From contig CAJLLT010000012.1 of assembly GCA_905207625.1 (NCBI GenBank), forward strand, positions 1 to 61,288: 61,288 bases of DNA, given 5' to 3'. Source of the DNA: an uncultured Eubacteriales bacterium. Its GTDB lineage: Bacteria > Bacillota > Clostridia > Oscillospirales > UBA644. Made by a program: the position numbers and the translations under genes. Positions within the stretch are counted from its first letter, which is position 1. Each line of letters begins with the position of its first letter. The notes under the pieces were generated by a model that was given only the letters and a program-made list of their open reading frames with translations, made no database searches and was not told the origin of the DNA. Positions 16,147 to 24,856 of this stretch are shown here, piece by piece.

Positions 16147-16869
16147 TCACCTCATTTCATTTATTGCGCCGGCATATTCCCTGCCGTATTTGGAAAAGCT
16201 CCTGGGGAAAAGTTTCATTTCCGTAAGGGGACGTGCAAGCCACAGAGGCATTGAGGATGAGATCTTTATCTCCATGAGCCTCGCATCGGCAGGCAGAAGT
16301 TTCGCCCCGTACATTCCGTTCTCGGGGAGCACGTTCTCCCTGCGCGTAGTTATATTCCTGTCAAAAGTTATACGGAGGGTCGGATCATCCTTGGAATAAT
16401 ACGCCGCTCTGTCGTATCCTATATACACCGCCGGATGAACGTCATTCGTGTCAAGATAGTACTCAATCTCATCAAGGACCTGCTCATCGATATATCCCAA
16501 CCCGGAGGGTCTGTTGCGGGTCCGAAGGAAATCGTAAGCCTGTCCCAGGGTAAGGGTAGCGCGACGTTTCAGTACAAGACCGTTTACCTTCTTTTTCAGT
16601 TCGAGAAACGCAACGGCGTTGTAATTCTCCGGAGTACCGTAAGTCCTCAGGCGGAGCTTTTCCTTGTAGAACGGAGACGAAAGCGAATACCGGATAACAT
16701 CGGAATTATCCGTATCAAAATACACGTTGCAGATCCTGTATGTTGCCTGTCCCATACTGTAGGCATCGGCATGGATCCTGTCCCCGAGTCTCAAAAGAAG
16801 TTCCTCGGACTGCTGCTGCGAAATCACATATTTTTTCTCATAGCGACAAAATGAAGACGTGATCTGCAC
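16147..16869 (-). CDS. VTC-domain (polyphosphate polymerase-like) protein
   Basis: A 240-residue triphosphate-tunnel-type VTC domain. It shows RYEKKYVIS at the N-terminus, YFDTDNSDVIRYSL, EKLRLRTYG, FLELKKKVNGLVLKRR and the C-terminal LMEIKISSSMPLWL, the alternating basic and acidic strands expected to bind phosphate chains and metal. In yeast the domain makes polyphosphate from ATP; in Clostridia its activity is inferred. It has no transmembrane segment and presumably uses the DUF4956 partner. A TTGACA box (16922-16917) lies upstream, but the matching -10 is ambiguous. Confidence 0.88.
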   Translation of the reverse strand: MQITSSFCRYEKKYVISQQQSEELLLRLGDRIHADAYSMGQATYRICNVYFDTDNSDVIRYSLSSPFYKEKLRLRTYGTPENYNAVAFLELKKKVNGLVLKRRATLTLGQAYDFLRTRNRPSGLGYIDEQVLDEIEYYLDTNDVHPAVYIGYDRAAYYSKDDPTLRITFDRNITTRRENVLPENGMYGAKLLPADARLMEIKISSSMPLWLARPLTEMKLFPRSFSKYGREYAGAINEMR

Positions 16870-17020
16870 TCAGTACCCGCCCTTCCAATCTTTTTTAATA
16901 TAATAAAACAAATTTATGTCAAAAAAATGAACTGCAAAGTAATACTTTTGGGATTTTTCCCGAATACCGGCGATTTGTGCCGGAAGGCAAAAAACTTTTT
17001 CTGAACTTTGCTTCCGCCTA

Positions 17021-17049
17021 TTGATTTTTTCGTAAAAGTATATTATAAT
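17021..17049 (+). promoter_or_regulatory. Sigma-A promoter of prs-yfbR
   Basis: TTGATT (17021-17026), a 17-base spacer, TATAAT (17044-17049). Confidence 0.75.
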
Positions 17050-17098
17050 GTTACCAAAATATACATTAAATGCGTTATTTTTCGGAGGACTGGATATA

Positions 17099-18277
17099 AT
17101 GGACGGAAAGCCAATATCGATGCTGAATTTTGAGACTAATTTTTTCCCTATAGGCATAATTCCGATGGAAAGCGCCCGGGATCTCGGTCAGAAGATCGAC
17201 GGACACATAATGAACTGGTATTACAGCAACAACCCGGGTATAATTGACAATAAAGAGGACAGGGAATCCCTGATCATCAAAGCCTCCTGCCCCCGTTTCT
17301 ATACCGGAGACGCAAAGGGAATCATCGGCGAAACCGTAAGAGGCTATGACATGTACATTGTTACCGACGTGGGAAATTACAACTGCGAGTATTCAATGTA
17401 CGGAAGAAAAGTTCCCATGTCCCCGGACGACCATTTTCAGGATCTGAAACGCATCATCGGAGCCATAGGCGGAAAAGCTCAGCGTCTTACCGTTATTATG
17501 CCCATTCTTTACGGCGGCAGACAGCATAAGAGAAGTTCAAGAGAAAGCCTTGATGCGGCTCAGGCTCTCCAGGAACTGCACAACATGGGTGTCTCCAACG
17601 TCATAACCTTCGACGCACACGACCCGAGAGTTCAGAATGCAACTCCTCTTATGGGCTTTGACAACGCTATGCCCACATATCAGATACTCAAAGCACTTCT
17701 CAGACGCATAGACGACATGACCCTGGACAAGGATCATCTTATGGTGGTGAGCCCCGACGAAGGCGCTATGAACCGCAACATCTATTACTCCTCCGTTCTC
17801 GGTCTCGATCTCGGCATGTTCTACAAGCGTCGCGATTACTCCACCATAGTCAACGGCAGAAACCCCATCGTGGAACACGTTTATCTGGGTTCCTCCGTCA
17901 AGGGAAAAGACATCCTTGTTGCGGACGACATCATCGCCTCCGGCGAAAGCATGCTCAGCCTTGCATATGATCTGAAAAAAGAAGGTGCCCGCCGCATATT
18001 CCTCACTGCAACCTATGCCCTGTTCACCGAGGGACTGGACAAGTTCAAGCAGGCATATGAGAACGGAGTATTCGACTATGTCATTTCCACGAACCTGACC
18101 TATCAGAGTCCCGAGATGATGGCTCAGCCCTGGTACATCAGCGCTGACCTTTCAAAGTACATCGCGTACTTCATTCTTTCCACCCATATGAATCAGTCAG
18201 TCACGACCCTGCTTGAACCCGCAAAGAAGATAAACGACCTCGTTGCGGCGTATAAAGCGGGAACCATGAAGAAATAA
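17099..18277 (+). CDS. prs: Ribose-phosphate pyrophosphokinase (PRPP synthetase), divergent long form
   Basis: 392 residues, longer than the usual 310-320. The C-terminal PRPP-binding loop is DILVADDIIASGESML, and the central flag and regulatory parts include IMPILYGGRQHKRSS and VITFDAHDPRVQNA (in place of the usual DLH-AQIQGFF). It would transfer pyrophosphate from ATP to ribose 5-phosphate for purine, pyrimidine, NAD and Trp/His synthesis. This long Clostridia form has an N-terminal extension (about 55 residues) and a C-terminal tail. The ATG at 17099 follows GGAGG. yfbR follows four bases downstream. Confidence 0.85.
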   Translation: MDGKPISMLNFETNFFPIGIIPMESARDLGQKIDGHIMNWYYSNNPGIIDNKEDRESLIIKASCPRFYTGDAKGIIGETVRGYDMYIVTDVGNYNCEYSMYGRKVPMSPDDHFQDLKRIIGAIGGKAQRLTVIMPILYGGRQHKRSSRESLDAAQALQELHNMGVSNVITFDAHDPRVQNATPLMGFDNAMPTYQILKALLRRIDDMTLDKDHLMVVSPDEGAMNRNIYYSSVLGLDLGMFYKRRDYSTIVNGRNPIVEHVYLGSSVKGKDILVADDIIASGESMLSLAYDLKKEGARRIFLTATYALFTEGLDKFKQAYENGVFDYVISTNLTYQSPEMMAQPWYISADLSKYIAYFILSTHMNQSVTTLLEPAKKINDLVAAYKAGTMKK

Positions 18278-18281
18278 AGAA

Positions 18282-18854
18282 ATGTTCAAATTTTTTGCCG
18301 TACTCGCAAGGCTCAAGTACATTGACCGCTGGGTACTCATGCGTTCCGTACGAAGAGAGAACGTTTGCGAACATTCACACCAGACCGCAGTTCTCGCCCA
18401 CGCCCTTGCAAAAATAGGCAGAGACCGTTTCGGTGCCGGTGTGGATCCGGACAAAGCGGCGGTCATAGCCCTGTATCACGATGCAACGGAAATAATCACC
18501 GGGGACTTGCCGACTCCGATAAAACACAACACCGTCATTGAAAAAAGCTACGGACAGATGGAGGACGGCGCAAAGCAGATACTTCTGAAAAAACTGCCGG
18601 AAGACATGAAGCCGGAGTACACTTCAATACTTTATGCGGAAGAGGAGTTTCCGGAAGAATACCGTTATGTCAAGGCAGCGGACGTTCTGAGTGCCTACAT
18701 CAAGTGCACGGAAGAGCTGAGCGCCGGAAACAGAGAGTTTGCGGTGGCGGAAAAGACTATTGCCCAAAAGCTGAAAACTATGGACCTTCCTGCTCTGAAA
18801 TATTTTGAGGAGGAATTTCTCCCGGCGTTTTCACGTACGGTGGACGAACAGTAA
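18282..18854 (+). CDS. yfbR: HD-domain 5'-deoxynucleotidase, YfbR family
   Basis: 190 residues. HD-superfamily metal ligands are H in CEHSHQT, the HD pair in ALYHDATEIITGDLPTPIK, and a later D in VKAADVLSAYIKC. The GDLPTPIK motif and WVLMRSVRRENVCEHS start are characteristic of YfbR. The enzyme hydrolyses deoxynucleoside 5'-monophosphates to deoxynucleosides. Overlapping control with prs points to nucleotide pool balance. Confidence 0.9.
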   Translation: MFKFFAVLARLKYIDRWVLMRSVRRENVCEHSHQTAVLAHALAKIGRDRFGAGVDPDKAAVIALYHDATEIITGDLPTPIKHNTVIEKSYGQMEDGAKQILLKKLPEDMKPEYTSILYAEEEFPEEYRYVKAADVLSAYIKCTEELSAGNREFAVAEKTIAQKLKTMDLPALKYFEEEFLPAFSRTVDEQ

Positions 18855-18862
18855 ATAATGTT

Positions 18863-18889
18863 AAAAGCAGCGCTGACGGCGCTGCTTTT
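18863..18889 (+). terminator. Intrinsic terminator of prs-yfbR
   Basis: Perfect 11-bp stem AAAAGCAGCGC / GCGCTGCTTTT, 5-base loop, T-run. Confidence 0.9.
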
Positions 18890-18986
18890 TATTTTCTGAG
18901 TGAATGCGATATACCTGAAGCACTCATACATTCCGACCGGAAGTCATATATTACATGTAAACTGTAATATTGACGGAGGTAAAATT

Positions 18987-19217
18987 ATGACTCTTGACAA
19001 GATGCCTGTGGGGGCGGAGGCGCTTATATCCTCTATCGGCGGAAACGAAAAGACAAGACTTAAGCTCCTGGATCTCGGTTTCACCCCGAGAACAGGGGTC
19101 AGAATCAGGCAGATAACACTTCACGGGGACGTCACCAGGGTCGAACTCCGGGGATACGAAGTAGCCTTGAGCAAGGACGAGGTCTCAGCGGTGGACGCTG
19201 TTCTGATAAAAAAATAA
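18987..19217 (+). CDS. feoA: FeoA-domain protein, stand-alone
   Basis: A 76-residue SH3-like FeoA fold: KMPVGAEALISSIGG, LLDLGFTPRTGVRIRQ and VELRGYEVALSKDEVSAVDAV. FeoA supports ferrous iron uptake by the FeoB GTPase. No feoB is in this window, so it may be a free-standing FeoA-like regulator or partner of a distant FeoB. GGAGG precedes the ATG at 18987. It sits between two terminators and lacks an obvious promoter of its own, although a TTACATGTAA dyad lies 30 bases upstream. Confidence 0.85.
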   Translation: MTLDKMPVGAEALISSIGGNEKTRLKLLDLGFTPRTGVRIRQITLHGDVTRVELRGYEVALSKDEVSAVDAVLIKK

Positions 19218-19390
19218 AAACGAAGATATTGAAAGACTTCTGACGGCAATAACCGAAAACAGGCTGAAAAGTGTTTTTTCAGTTACGGAAAAATCCGAAG
19301 GAATTTCTGTGTTTTTCTGAACTGAGTTAGGGAAAAAAGGCGGACCGTACACTGTTACCCTGCCGCCTCAAATATCGGTGACGGCAGGGA

Positions 19391-20308
19391 TTACCGTCTC
19401 CTGATAACGGTGACTCCTTTCAAAACTTTTCTGATATCCGTTTCATCCGGAAACCCCTCCTTGTACGCGGCAGCGGTCCCGGTAGCCACGGCAAAGGCAA
19501 AAGCATCATCCGGAGTCATTCCTTTAATGCAGGCGCTGATGAAGCCGGCTACAGTACTGTCCCCTGAACCGACGGTATTCACCGTTTTATCGGACGGGAT
19601 CCCGGCAATATACCCCTTCCCGTCCTCTGCCGAAAAAACAGCACCGTCAGCCCCGAGAGACACTATGACGTTTCTTGCGCCCTTCGCCCGGAAGATCTCT
19701 GCGCAGTCCAGGGCCTGGTCCGGTGAAGATATTTTACGGCCCAGAATCCGTTCCGCTTCAGACCGGTTCGGTTTTATCAGAAACGGCTTCAAAGGAAGAG
19801 TTTTCAGAAGGATCTCCCCCTCCGCGTCAACAACAGTGTTCACTCCCTCCTCAAAAGAAGCGATGATATCGGCATAAGAAGAGGTCTCGGTTCCCTTGGG
19901 TATGCTTCCGGAAAAGACCGCAAAATCCCCTTTTTTCACACGACTGAGTTTTTCTTCAAGCAATTTTTTCTCTTTTTCGCCTACAGACGGACCTGAGCCG
20001 TTTATCTCGGTTTCCATTCCGTGCCGGATCTTGACGTTAATGCGGCTCATTCCTCCCGGAATTTCCGCAAAATCACACCCGATCCCGGAATCTGACAGGA
20101 GCCGGCAGATCTCTCTTCCCGTAAATCCGGAAACGAACCCCGTGGCAAAACTCTTCACTCCCAGCAAAGAAAGAACCAGTGAAACATTTATTCCCTTTCC
20201 CCCGGCGCGGATCACTCCGGTCTCCGCCCGGCAGACTTCGCCCGTCCGAAAATCCGGAACATCAACAAAATAGTCCAGCGAAGGATTGAACGTCACGGTA
20301 TATACCAA
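19391..20308 (-). CDS. PfkB-family hexose kinase, 1-phosphofructokinase-like
   Basis: 305 residues. Substrate-binding signature GGKGINVSLVLSLLG near residue 40. The catalytic and anion-hole motif is VNTVGSGDSTVAGF near 250, with the general-base Asp in GSGDS, and FSGSIPKGTE lies in the middle. The N-terminus MVYTVTFNPSLDYFVDV is typical of FruK/LacC. It would phosphorylate fructose 1-phosphate or tagatose 6-phosphate. No PTS or sugar genes flank it, so the sugar remains open. Confidence 0.85.
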   Translation of the reverse strand: MVYTVTFNPSLDYFVDVPDFRTGEVCRAETGVIRAGGKGINVSLVLSLLGVKSFATGFVSGFTGREICRLLSDSGIGCDFAEIPGGMSRINVKIRHGMETEINGSGPSVGEKEKKLLEEKLSRVKKGDFAVFSGSIPKGTETSSYADIIASFEEGVNTVVDAEGEILLKTLPLKPFLIKPNRSEAERILGRKISSPDQALDCAEIFRAKGARNVIVSLGADGAVFSAEDGKGYIAGIPSDKTVNTVGSGDSTVAGFISACIKGMTPDDAFAFAVATGTAAAYKEGFPDETDIRKVLKGVTVIRRR

Positions 20309-20344
20309 ATTATCACACCACCATCAAACTGTATTTCAATTGTA

Positions 20345-20373
20345 AGTATATTCCCGTTTCCGGGGATTGTCAA
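20345..20373 (-). promoter_or_regulatory. Sigma-A promoter of the PfkB kinase
   Basis: Minus strand TTGACA (20373-20368), a 17-base spacer, TATACT (20350-20345). Confidence 0.75.
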
Positions 20374-20482
20374 GGAAAAAACATGTATTTTGACAAAAAT
20401 CGGCAAAATGACCATAGAAAGCTTCCTGAAAAAGAAAAATCCATTATTTTTCATAAAAAATTTTCCCAAATCAAAAACTCTC

Positions 20483-20511
20483 TTGACATTTTGACCGCTA
20501 TATGATATAAT
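20483..20511 (+). promoter_or_regulatory. Sigma-A promoter of the surface-protein cluster
   Basis: TTGACA (20483-20488), a 17-base spacer, TATAAT (20506-20511): a full consensus promoter implying strong expression of the first surface protein. Confidence 0.85.
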
Positions 20512-20562
20512 CAAGTCAAGTAGAAACACTCAGAAAACATTACAACAACAGGAGAAATTGAA

Positions 20563-22296
20563 ATGAAAAAAGTGTTTGCAATCACGGTAATGATTGCGGT
20601 TCTGGCTTCTCTTTTCACTTTCGGGACCTCTGCGGCTGTAAAGATCGCAAAGGCTGAGGAAGCTGACTTCGACAAGCTTAACTACGTCATGCCCGCATCT
20701 GCCACCAGCGACAGTAAATATGCCGATACCACCGACCCCATGAGAATATTCGACAACAACGAAGAATCCGAATGGTATGAAAATCAGGCCGGTGTCAATG
20801 ATGAATACGTCATGGGAACAACATTCACCGTTACCTATGACAAGGTCTACTCTTTCAGAGGTCTGCGTTTCACCTCCTCCATTGCCCTGAGAAAGAACAA
20901 CCCTCGTCTTCTCGGCGCTTCCCTGATGTTTTACAACGGAAACGATCTTGTGGAAACGGCTGAACTTCCCAAGTGCGAAGATGAAGAACGTATGTTCCAG
21001 TACTTCTACTTCAATAAGAACATAAAAGCCAATAAGATCATCGTTAAACCCAATGCCATAGAGACATGGGGCGACACAAACTGGTCCACCATGTGGGCTT
21101 ATATGTGCGATATGGCTTTCTTTGCTACCGATAAGAACGTTCCCCTGTCCACCTCTTACTACAGCGATCCGCTGTTCGCTTTTGACGGAACCACCGTTGA
21201 TGAGCTGACAGGAGAAGTAAGAGCCCCCTACATACAGCCCAAGAGCGTTGATGCCTCCGAAACCTCGGACGGCAATGCGTACGATATTTTCTGGAATGTT
21301 CCCAACACCGAGCCTGACACCTGCCAGGATCACGCATCCATAAACCTGCGCGAGGTCAACGAAGGCTTCTGGGCACAGAAACTCCCCGCCGGAGCGACTG
21401 CAAGCAGATATGCCTCCACAAAATACGATAAATTCGCAAGCTTCACCGTCAAATTCAACGGTGACTGCGAGATCGAAGGCTTTGACATCGTTCCCGGTCT
21501 CGGACGCTGGCAGCTTACCACCTGGGCATCCGGACTAGATGCTTATCAGGAAAAAGCGGCAAAGCCCGACGCCTTCAGAATAACCTTCAAAAATGACGGA
21601 AAGGTAGTCGACACGGTCAACATTTATACCGCCGGCAAACGATCCTCCTCTGCTGCAGTCAATAACTTCAGCTACCAGTCCAGCCAGTTCTACAAGCTCA
21701 ACAAAACCGTTACAGCCGACGAGCTGCTCATAGAAATAATCTCCATGGTTACCTTTGAGCATGACGACCAGGCATACGAAGAGGGTGCGGACATTCTTGC
21801 TATTGCAAGATTCGGTATCATAGGTTCCGACAACAACGAACCCGTGGATCAGCCCACAGAGCCCGCTACCGAGCCGAAGACTGAGCCGAAGACTGAACCC
21901 AAGACCGAACCCAAAACTGAACCTAAGACTGAGCCCAAGACAGAGCCTAAAACCGAACCCAAAACTGAGCCTAAGACCGAGCCTAAAACCGAGCCCAAGA
22001 CTGAGCCCAAGACCGAACCGGCTACTGATCCCGCAACGGATCCGGCTACCGATGTGCCCACAGAACCTGCTACAGATACTCCCACGGAGCCTGTAACGGA
22101 TGAGCCTACGGAGCCCGCAACTGATGCCCCGACTCAGCCTGCTACAGACGCTCCCACTCAGCCCAAGACGGATGCACCCACCACTCCCACCGAAAACAAA
22201 TCCAACAACACCGTTCTCTGGATCGGCATCGGAGCGGGTGTAATAGTGGTAGTTGCACTTATCATAATACTCGTTGCAACAAAGAAGAAGAAATAA
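20563..22296 (+). CDS. Secreted surface protein with two discoidin-like modules, TEP stalk and membrane anchor
   Basis: 577 residues. Signal peptide (1 to about 25), then two beta-rich modules (about 40-205 and 215-425). Each module has a pattern reminiscent of F5/8-type (discoidin) domains: DPMRIFDNN...WYEN followed by FTVTYDKVYSFRGLRFTS, and later DELLIEIISMVTFEHDD with IARFGIIG. Residues 426-546 form a Thr/Glu/Pro stalk with twelve KTEP units. A C-terminal helix (about 550-573) ends in four lysines. There is no LPxTG- or NPxTx-type sorting motif, so I infer a membrane-anchored protein on a rigid stalk. It is a paralogue of the next gene. The binding target is unknown. Confidence 0.75.
   Translation: MKKVFAITVMIAVLASLFTFGTSAAVKIAKAEEADFDKLNYVMPASATSDSKYADTTDPMRIFDNNEESEWYENQAGVNDEYVMGTTFTVTYDKVYSFRGLRFTSSIALRKNNPRLLGASLMFYNGNDLVETAELPKCEDEERMFQYFYFNKNIKANKIIVKPNAIETWGDTNWSTMWAYMCDMAFFATDKNVPLSTSYYSDPLFAFDGTTVDELTGEVRAPYIQPKSVDASETSDGNAYDIFWNVPNTEPDTCQDHASINLREVNEGFWAQKLPAGATASRYASTKYDKFASFTVKFNGDCEIEGFDIVPGLGRWQLTTWASGLDAYQEKAAKPDAFRITFKNDGKVVDTVNIYTAGKRSSSAAVNNFSYQSSQFYKLNKTVTADELLIEIISMVTFEHDDQAYEEGADILAIARFGIIGSDNNEPVDQPTEPATEPKTEPKTEPKTEPKTEPKTEPKTEPKTEPKTEPKTEPKTEPKTEPKTEPATDPATDPATDVPTEPATDTPTEPVTDEPTEPATDAPTQPATDAPTQPKTDAPTTPTENKSNNTVLWIGIGAGVIVVVALIIILVATKKKK
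21877..22020 (+). repeat. Twelve tandem 12-base repeats coding KTEP
   Basis: The units encode Lys-Thr-Glu-Pro twelve times with mixed synonymous codons (AAG/AAA, ACT/ACC/ACA, GAG/GAA, CCC/CCT/CCG). The flanks carry related ATDP, PTEP and PTQP units. The antisense frame is a spurious Gly-Ser-Val-Leu ORF. Confidence 0.95.
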
Positions 22297-22407
22297 GCTG
22301 TTTGATTCAATGGGGAGCGCTCCGCAAAGGGCGCTTCCTTTTGCTTAAAAGACATGGATTTCAAAACAACCTTAAAGTATAGAAAACATAAAGAACGGAG
22401 ATCATTT

Positions 22408-23862
22408 ATGAGGAAACTCCCAGCACTCATACTGTGCGTGACTGTTCTGCTGTCACTCTTTGTCCTGCCTTCGGCAGCCGAAGAAAAGACAGTCTCAACC
22501 CTTATCCCCGCCGATGACAGAATTTTTGACAGTCTGTTTCACATCATGCCCGTTTCCGCAACCTGCAACAGTCCCACCGTTTACCCGGATACCACCGACC
22601 CTATGCGAATATTTGATAACAATCCTCAAAGCGACTGGTATGAGAATCAGGTGGACTGCAACGATGAATATGTCCCCGGAACGACCTTTACAATAAGCTT
22701 CGACAAGGTGTATCCTATAGAAGGTGTGAGATTTACAAGTCCTGTGGGGCTGATGCCCAGGAATCCCCATTCCCTCGGAGCCAGACTCGATTTTTACAGA
22801 GATAACACCCTCGTGGAAACGGCGGTTCTTAACCGCTGTGAAGACGTTGCCCATCTACAGCAATACTTTACCCTGCAGAATGAGATCCTGGCTGACAGAA
22901 TAGACATAACTCCCACGGACATCAGCGTTACAAACGGTGCGTCCTGGTCTAAAATGTGGTTTTTCATGTGTGACCTGGCGTTTTTCACCTCCGACGCGAG
23001 CGTACCCCTGAGCACCGAATATTATACAGATGCCTACGTAGCCTTCGGAAACTCCACATCCATAGACTACATAACGGGGGAATCTGTCCCGAATTACATA
23101 TATCCGGACTCCGTTACGGCTTCGGAACAGACAAAAGACAGCAGTCTTGACGGCGTGTTCCGGGAAAATCTTGAAACGGAACCGGATACGATATACTCCG
23201 TACTGCTCCGGGAGCTGATTGAAGGAACCTGGAAGGCGACACTTCCCGAGCAGGCCAAATCGGGGAAATACGCCTCCGTAGGCTTTTCCGACCTGCCCTC
23301 CTTCAACGTGAAATACTCCGAGCCCCGGACCATAGCGGGTTTTGACATTATCCCCGGATTTGCCCATTGGGGATCGGGAATAAGCATGTATGAACGGACC
23401 GCAAAGCCCAACGCCTTCAGAATAACCTTCAAACTCGGCGGAAATACAGTGGACTCCGTCAATATTTATACCGCCGGAAAAAGATCAAACTGCGCCTCAT
23501 CATCTTCTTACAGCTACCAGCTCAGTCAGTTCTTCAAACTGAACCGTGAGGTCGTGGCGGACGAACTGGATATACAGATACTCTCCCTTGTCACCCTCGA
23601 ACATGACGACGGTATCGGCAATAATCCTCAGTATCTGGCTCTAAGCCGTTTCGGAGTAATAGGAGGATCCGGAGATACAAAACAGCCGACCGAGCCCTCA
23701 ACCGAAGCCCCGACACAGGCTCCGACATCTTCACAAACCGACCCTGAGGATAACTCCGGCACCGGTTACGGAGCTGAGGTCTGGATCGGAATAGCCGTAA
23801 TAGTTATAATAGTCGCCGCGGCGGTGATAATTATAATGAACATGCTCAGAAAGAAACACTGA
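22408..23862 (+). CDS. Paralogous discoidin-like surface protein with short stalk
   Basis: 484 residues, similar over most of its length to the preceding protein (DTTDPMRIFDNN, WYENQ, NIYTAGKRSN, and the LEHDD...LSRFGVIGG end). Signal peptide 1-24, a two-module ectodomain to about 425, a much shorter TEP/TQ linker (about 426-452) and a C-terminal helix (about 456-478) before RKKH. The tandem arrangement shows gene duplication followed by stalk-length divergence. The ATG at 22408 follows CGGAG; a weak hairpin lies between the two genes. Function not known. Confidence 0.75.
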   Translation: MRKLPALILCVTVLLSLFVLPSAAEEKTVSTLIPADDRIFDSLFHIMPVSATCNSPTVYPDTTDPMRIFDNNPQSDWYENQVDCNDEYVPGTTFTISFDKVYPIEGVRFTSPVGLMPRNPHSLGARLDFYRDNTLVETAVLNRCEDVAHLQQYFTLQNEILADRIDITPTDISVTNGASWSKMWFFMCDLAFFTSDASVPLSTEYYTDAYVAFGNSTSIDYITGESVPNYIYPDSVTASEQTKDSSLDGVFRENLETEPDTIYSVLLRELIEGTWKATLPEQAKSGKYASVGFSDLPSFNVKYSEPRTIAGFDIIPGFAHWGSGISMYERTAKPNAFRITFKLGGNTVDSVNIYTAGKRSNCASSSSYSYQLSQFFKLNREVVADELDIQILSLVTLEHDDGIGNNPQYLALSRFGVIGGSGDTKQPTEPSTEAPTQAPTSSQTDPEDNSGTGYGAEVWIGIAVIVIIVAAAVIIIMNMLRKKH

Positions 23863-23887
23863 TTTCCAAACAGGAGAGAATATATAG

Positions 23888-24760
23888 ATGAAAAAGACAT
23901 TTTTTGTTATTCTGACTGCGGTCTTGGTTATCGCAGCTGCAGTTCTCCCGTCTGCGGCGGCAACCGATATACTTGAAGTCAAAAGAGCGGATAAAGTTAC
24001 CCTGGACGGTATCGTCGAACCGGGAGAGTACGCCGTAAGCTATACCGTAGATAAACCCCTTGTTCAGTCCCTTGGCGGGGACGCCTGCTGGGTTGGACAG
24101 ATGTCCGATGAAACCCGTACGGTGTTCAACCTTGCATGGGATGAAACTGGCCTGTATGTGGCGGCATCGGTATACGGGGACACTACTCCCATATATGCCA
24201 CGACCTGGGACAGCAGCCTTGCGGATTGCGTACAGATCAATCTTTTTTCCGACTCTGCGGCAAATTACTGGTTTACCGTCGGTGCGAGAGCTGACGGGAC
24301 TATCGTGGGAAGAACCCACTATGCGGACGAAAACGTCTGCGGTTTCGGAGACAATCTCAACGGAAAGATAACCGGGAAATCGGTCAGAAATGACGGTGTG
24401 ACGGTATACGAATTCATGATCCCGTGGCAGTATGTCACGAACGGAACTACCCACGCCGCAATAGCAGAGGCAGGGGAAGAATTTGCCGTTCTGTTTGCCT
24501 GCATAGACTTTGAAGATTCCTATAACGCGATCCTTGCGTATAAATCCGCGTCTGAATTTCCGGGAAGCGGGAACAATATACCCGTAAGATGCCTTCTTTC
24601 TTCTGACGGAACGGCATCCGACCCCGCCGTTCCCACGGATAACCCCTCTGATGACAGTGAAAAAAGCGGCAACGTAACCTTTAACATAATTCTGGCATCC
24701 GTAGCCGTGGTTGCTTCTGTAGCTGTTGCGGCGCTGGCACTTAAAGACAAGCGCAAATAA
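23888..24760 (+). CDS. Secreted CBM9/DOMON-like protein with membrane anchor
   Basis: 290 residues. Signal peptide 1-24. The ectodomain (about 30-235) has the layout of a family 9 carbohydrate-binding or DOMON-like sandwich: VTLDGIVEPGEYA at the start (the 'I-DG-ID-GEW' motif), FNLAWDETGLYVAASVYGD, WDSSLADCVQINLFSD and VYEFMIPWQYV. A short acidic/Pro linker leads to a helix (about 258-282) ending in DKRK. It lies 25 bases after the second discoidin-like gene and is probably cotranscribed. Ligand unknown; a sugar or haem-like group is possible from the fold. Confidence 0.72.
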   Translation: MKKTFFVILTAVLVIAAAVLPSAAATDILEVKRADKVTLDGIVEPGEYAVSYTVDKPLVQSLGGDACWVGQMSDETRTVFNLAWDETGLYVAASVYGDTTPIYATTWDSSLADCVQINLFSDSAANYWFTVGARADGTIVGRTHYADENVCGFGDNLNGKITGKSVRNDGVTVYEFMIPWQYVTNGTTHAAIAEAGEEFAVLFACIDFEDSYNAILAYKSASEFPGSGNNIPVRCLLSSDGTASDPAVPTDNPSDDSEKSGNVTFNIILASVAVVASVAVAALALKDKRK

Positions 24761-24856
24761 TATTTTCCGCTCCGGACAGATATAAGGGACGGGAAATCCG
24801 GCAGCCGCTGCCGGGGGATGTTCAAAATACTTCAGGAGTTTGAAAGGATTCCTTTA

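Noticed and set aside
21877..22020. CRISPR-like direct repeats
   Set aside because: The 12-base units are in-frame codons with no spacers.
21849..22085. Gly-Ser-Val-Leu repeat protein on the minus strand
   Set aside because: It is the antisense reading of the KTEP codon repeats.
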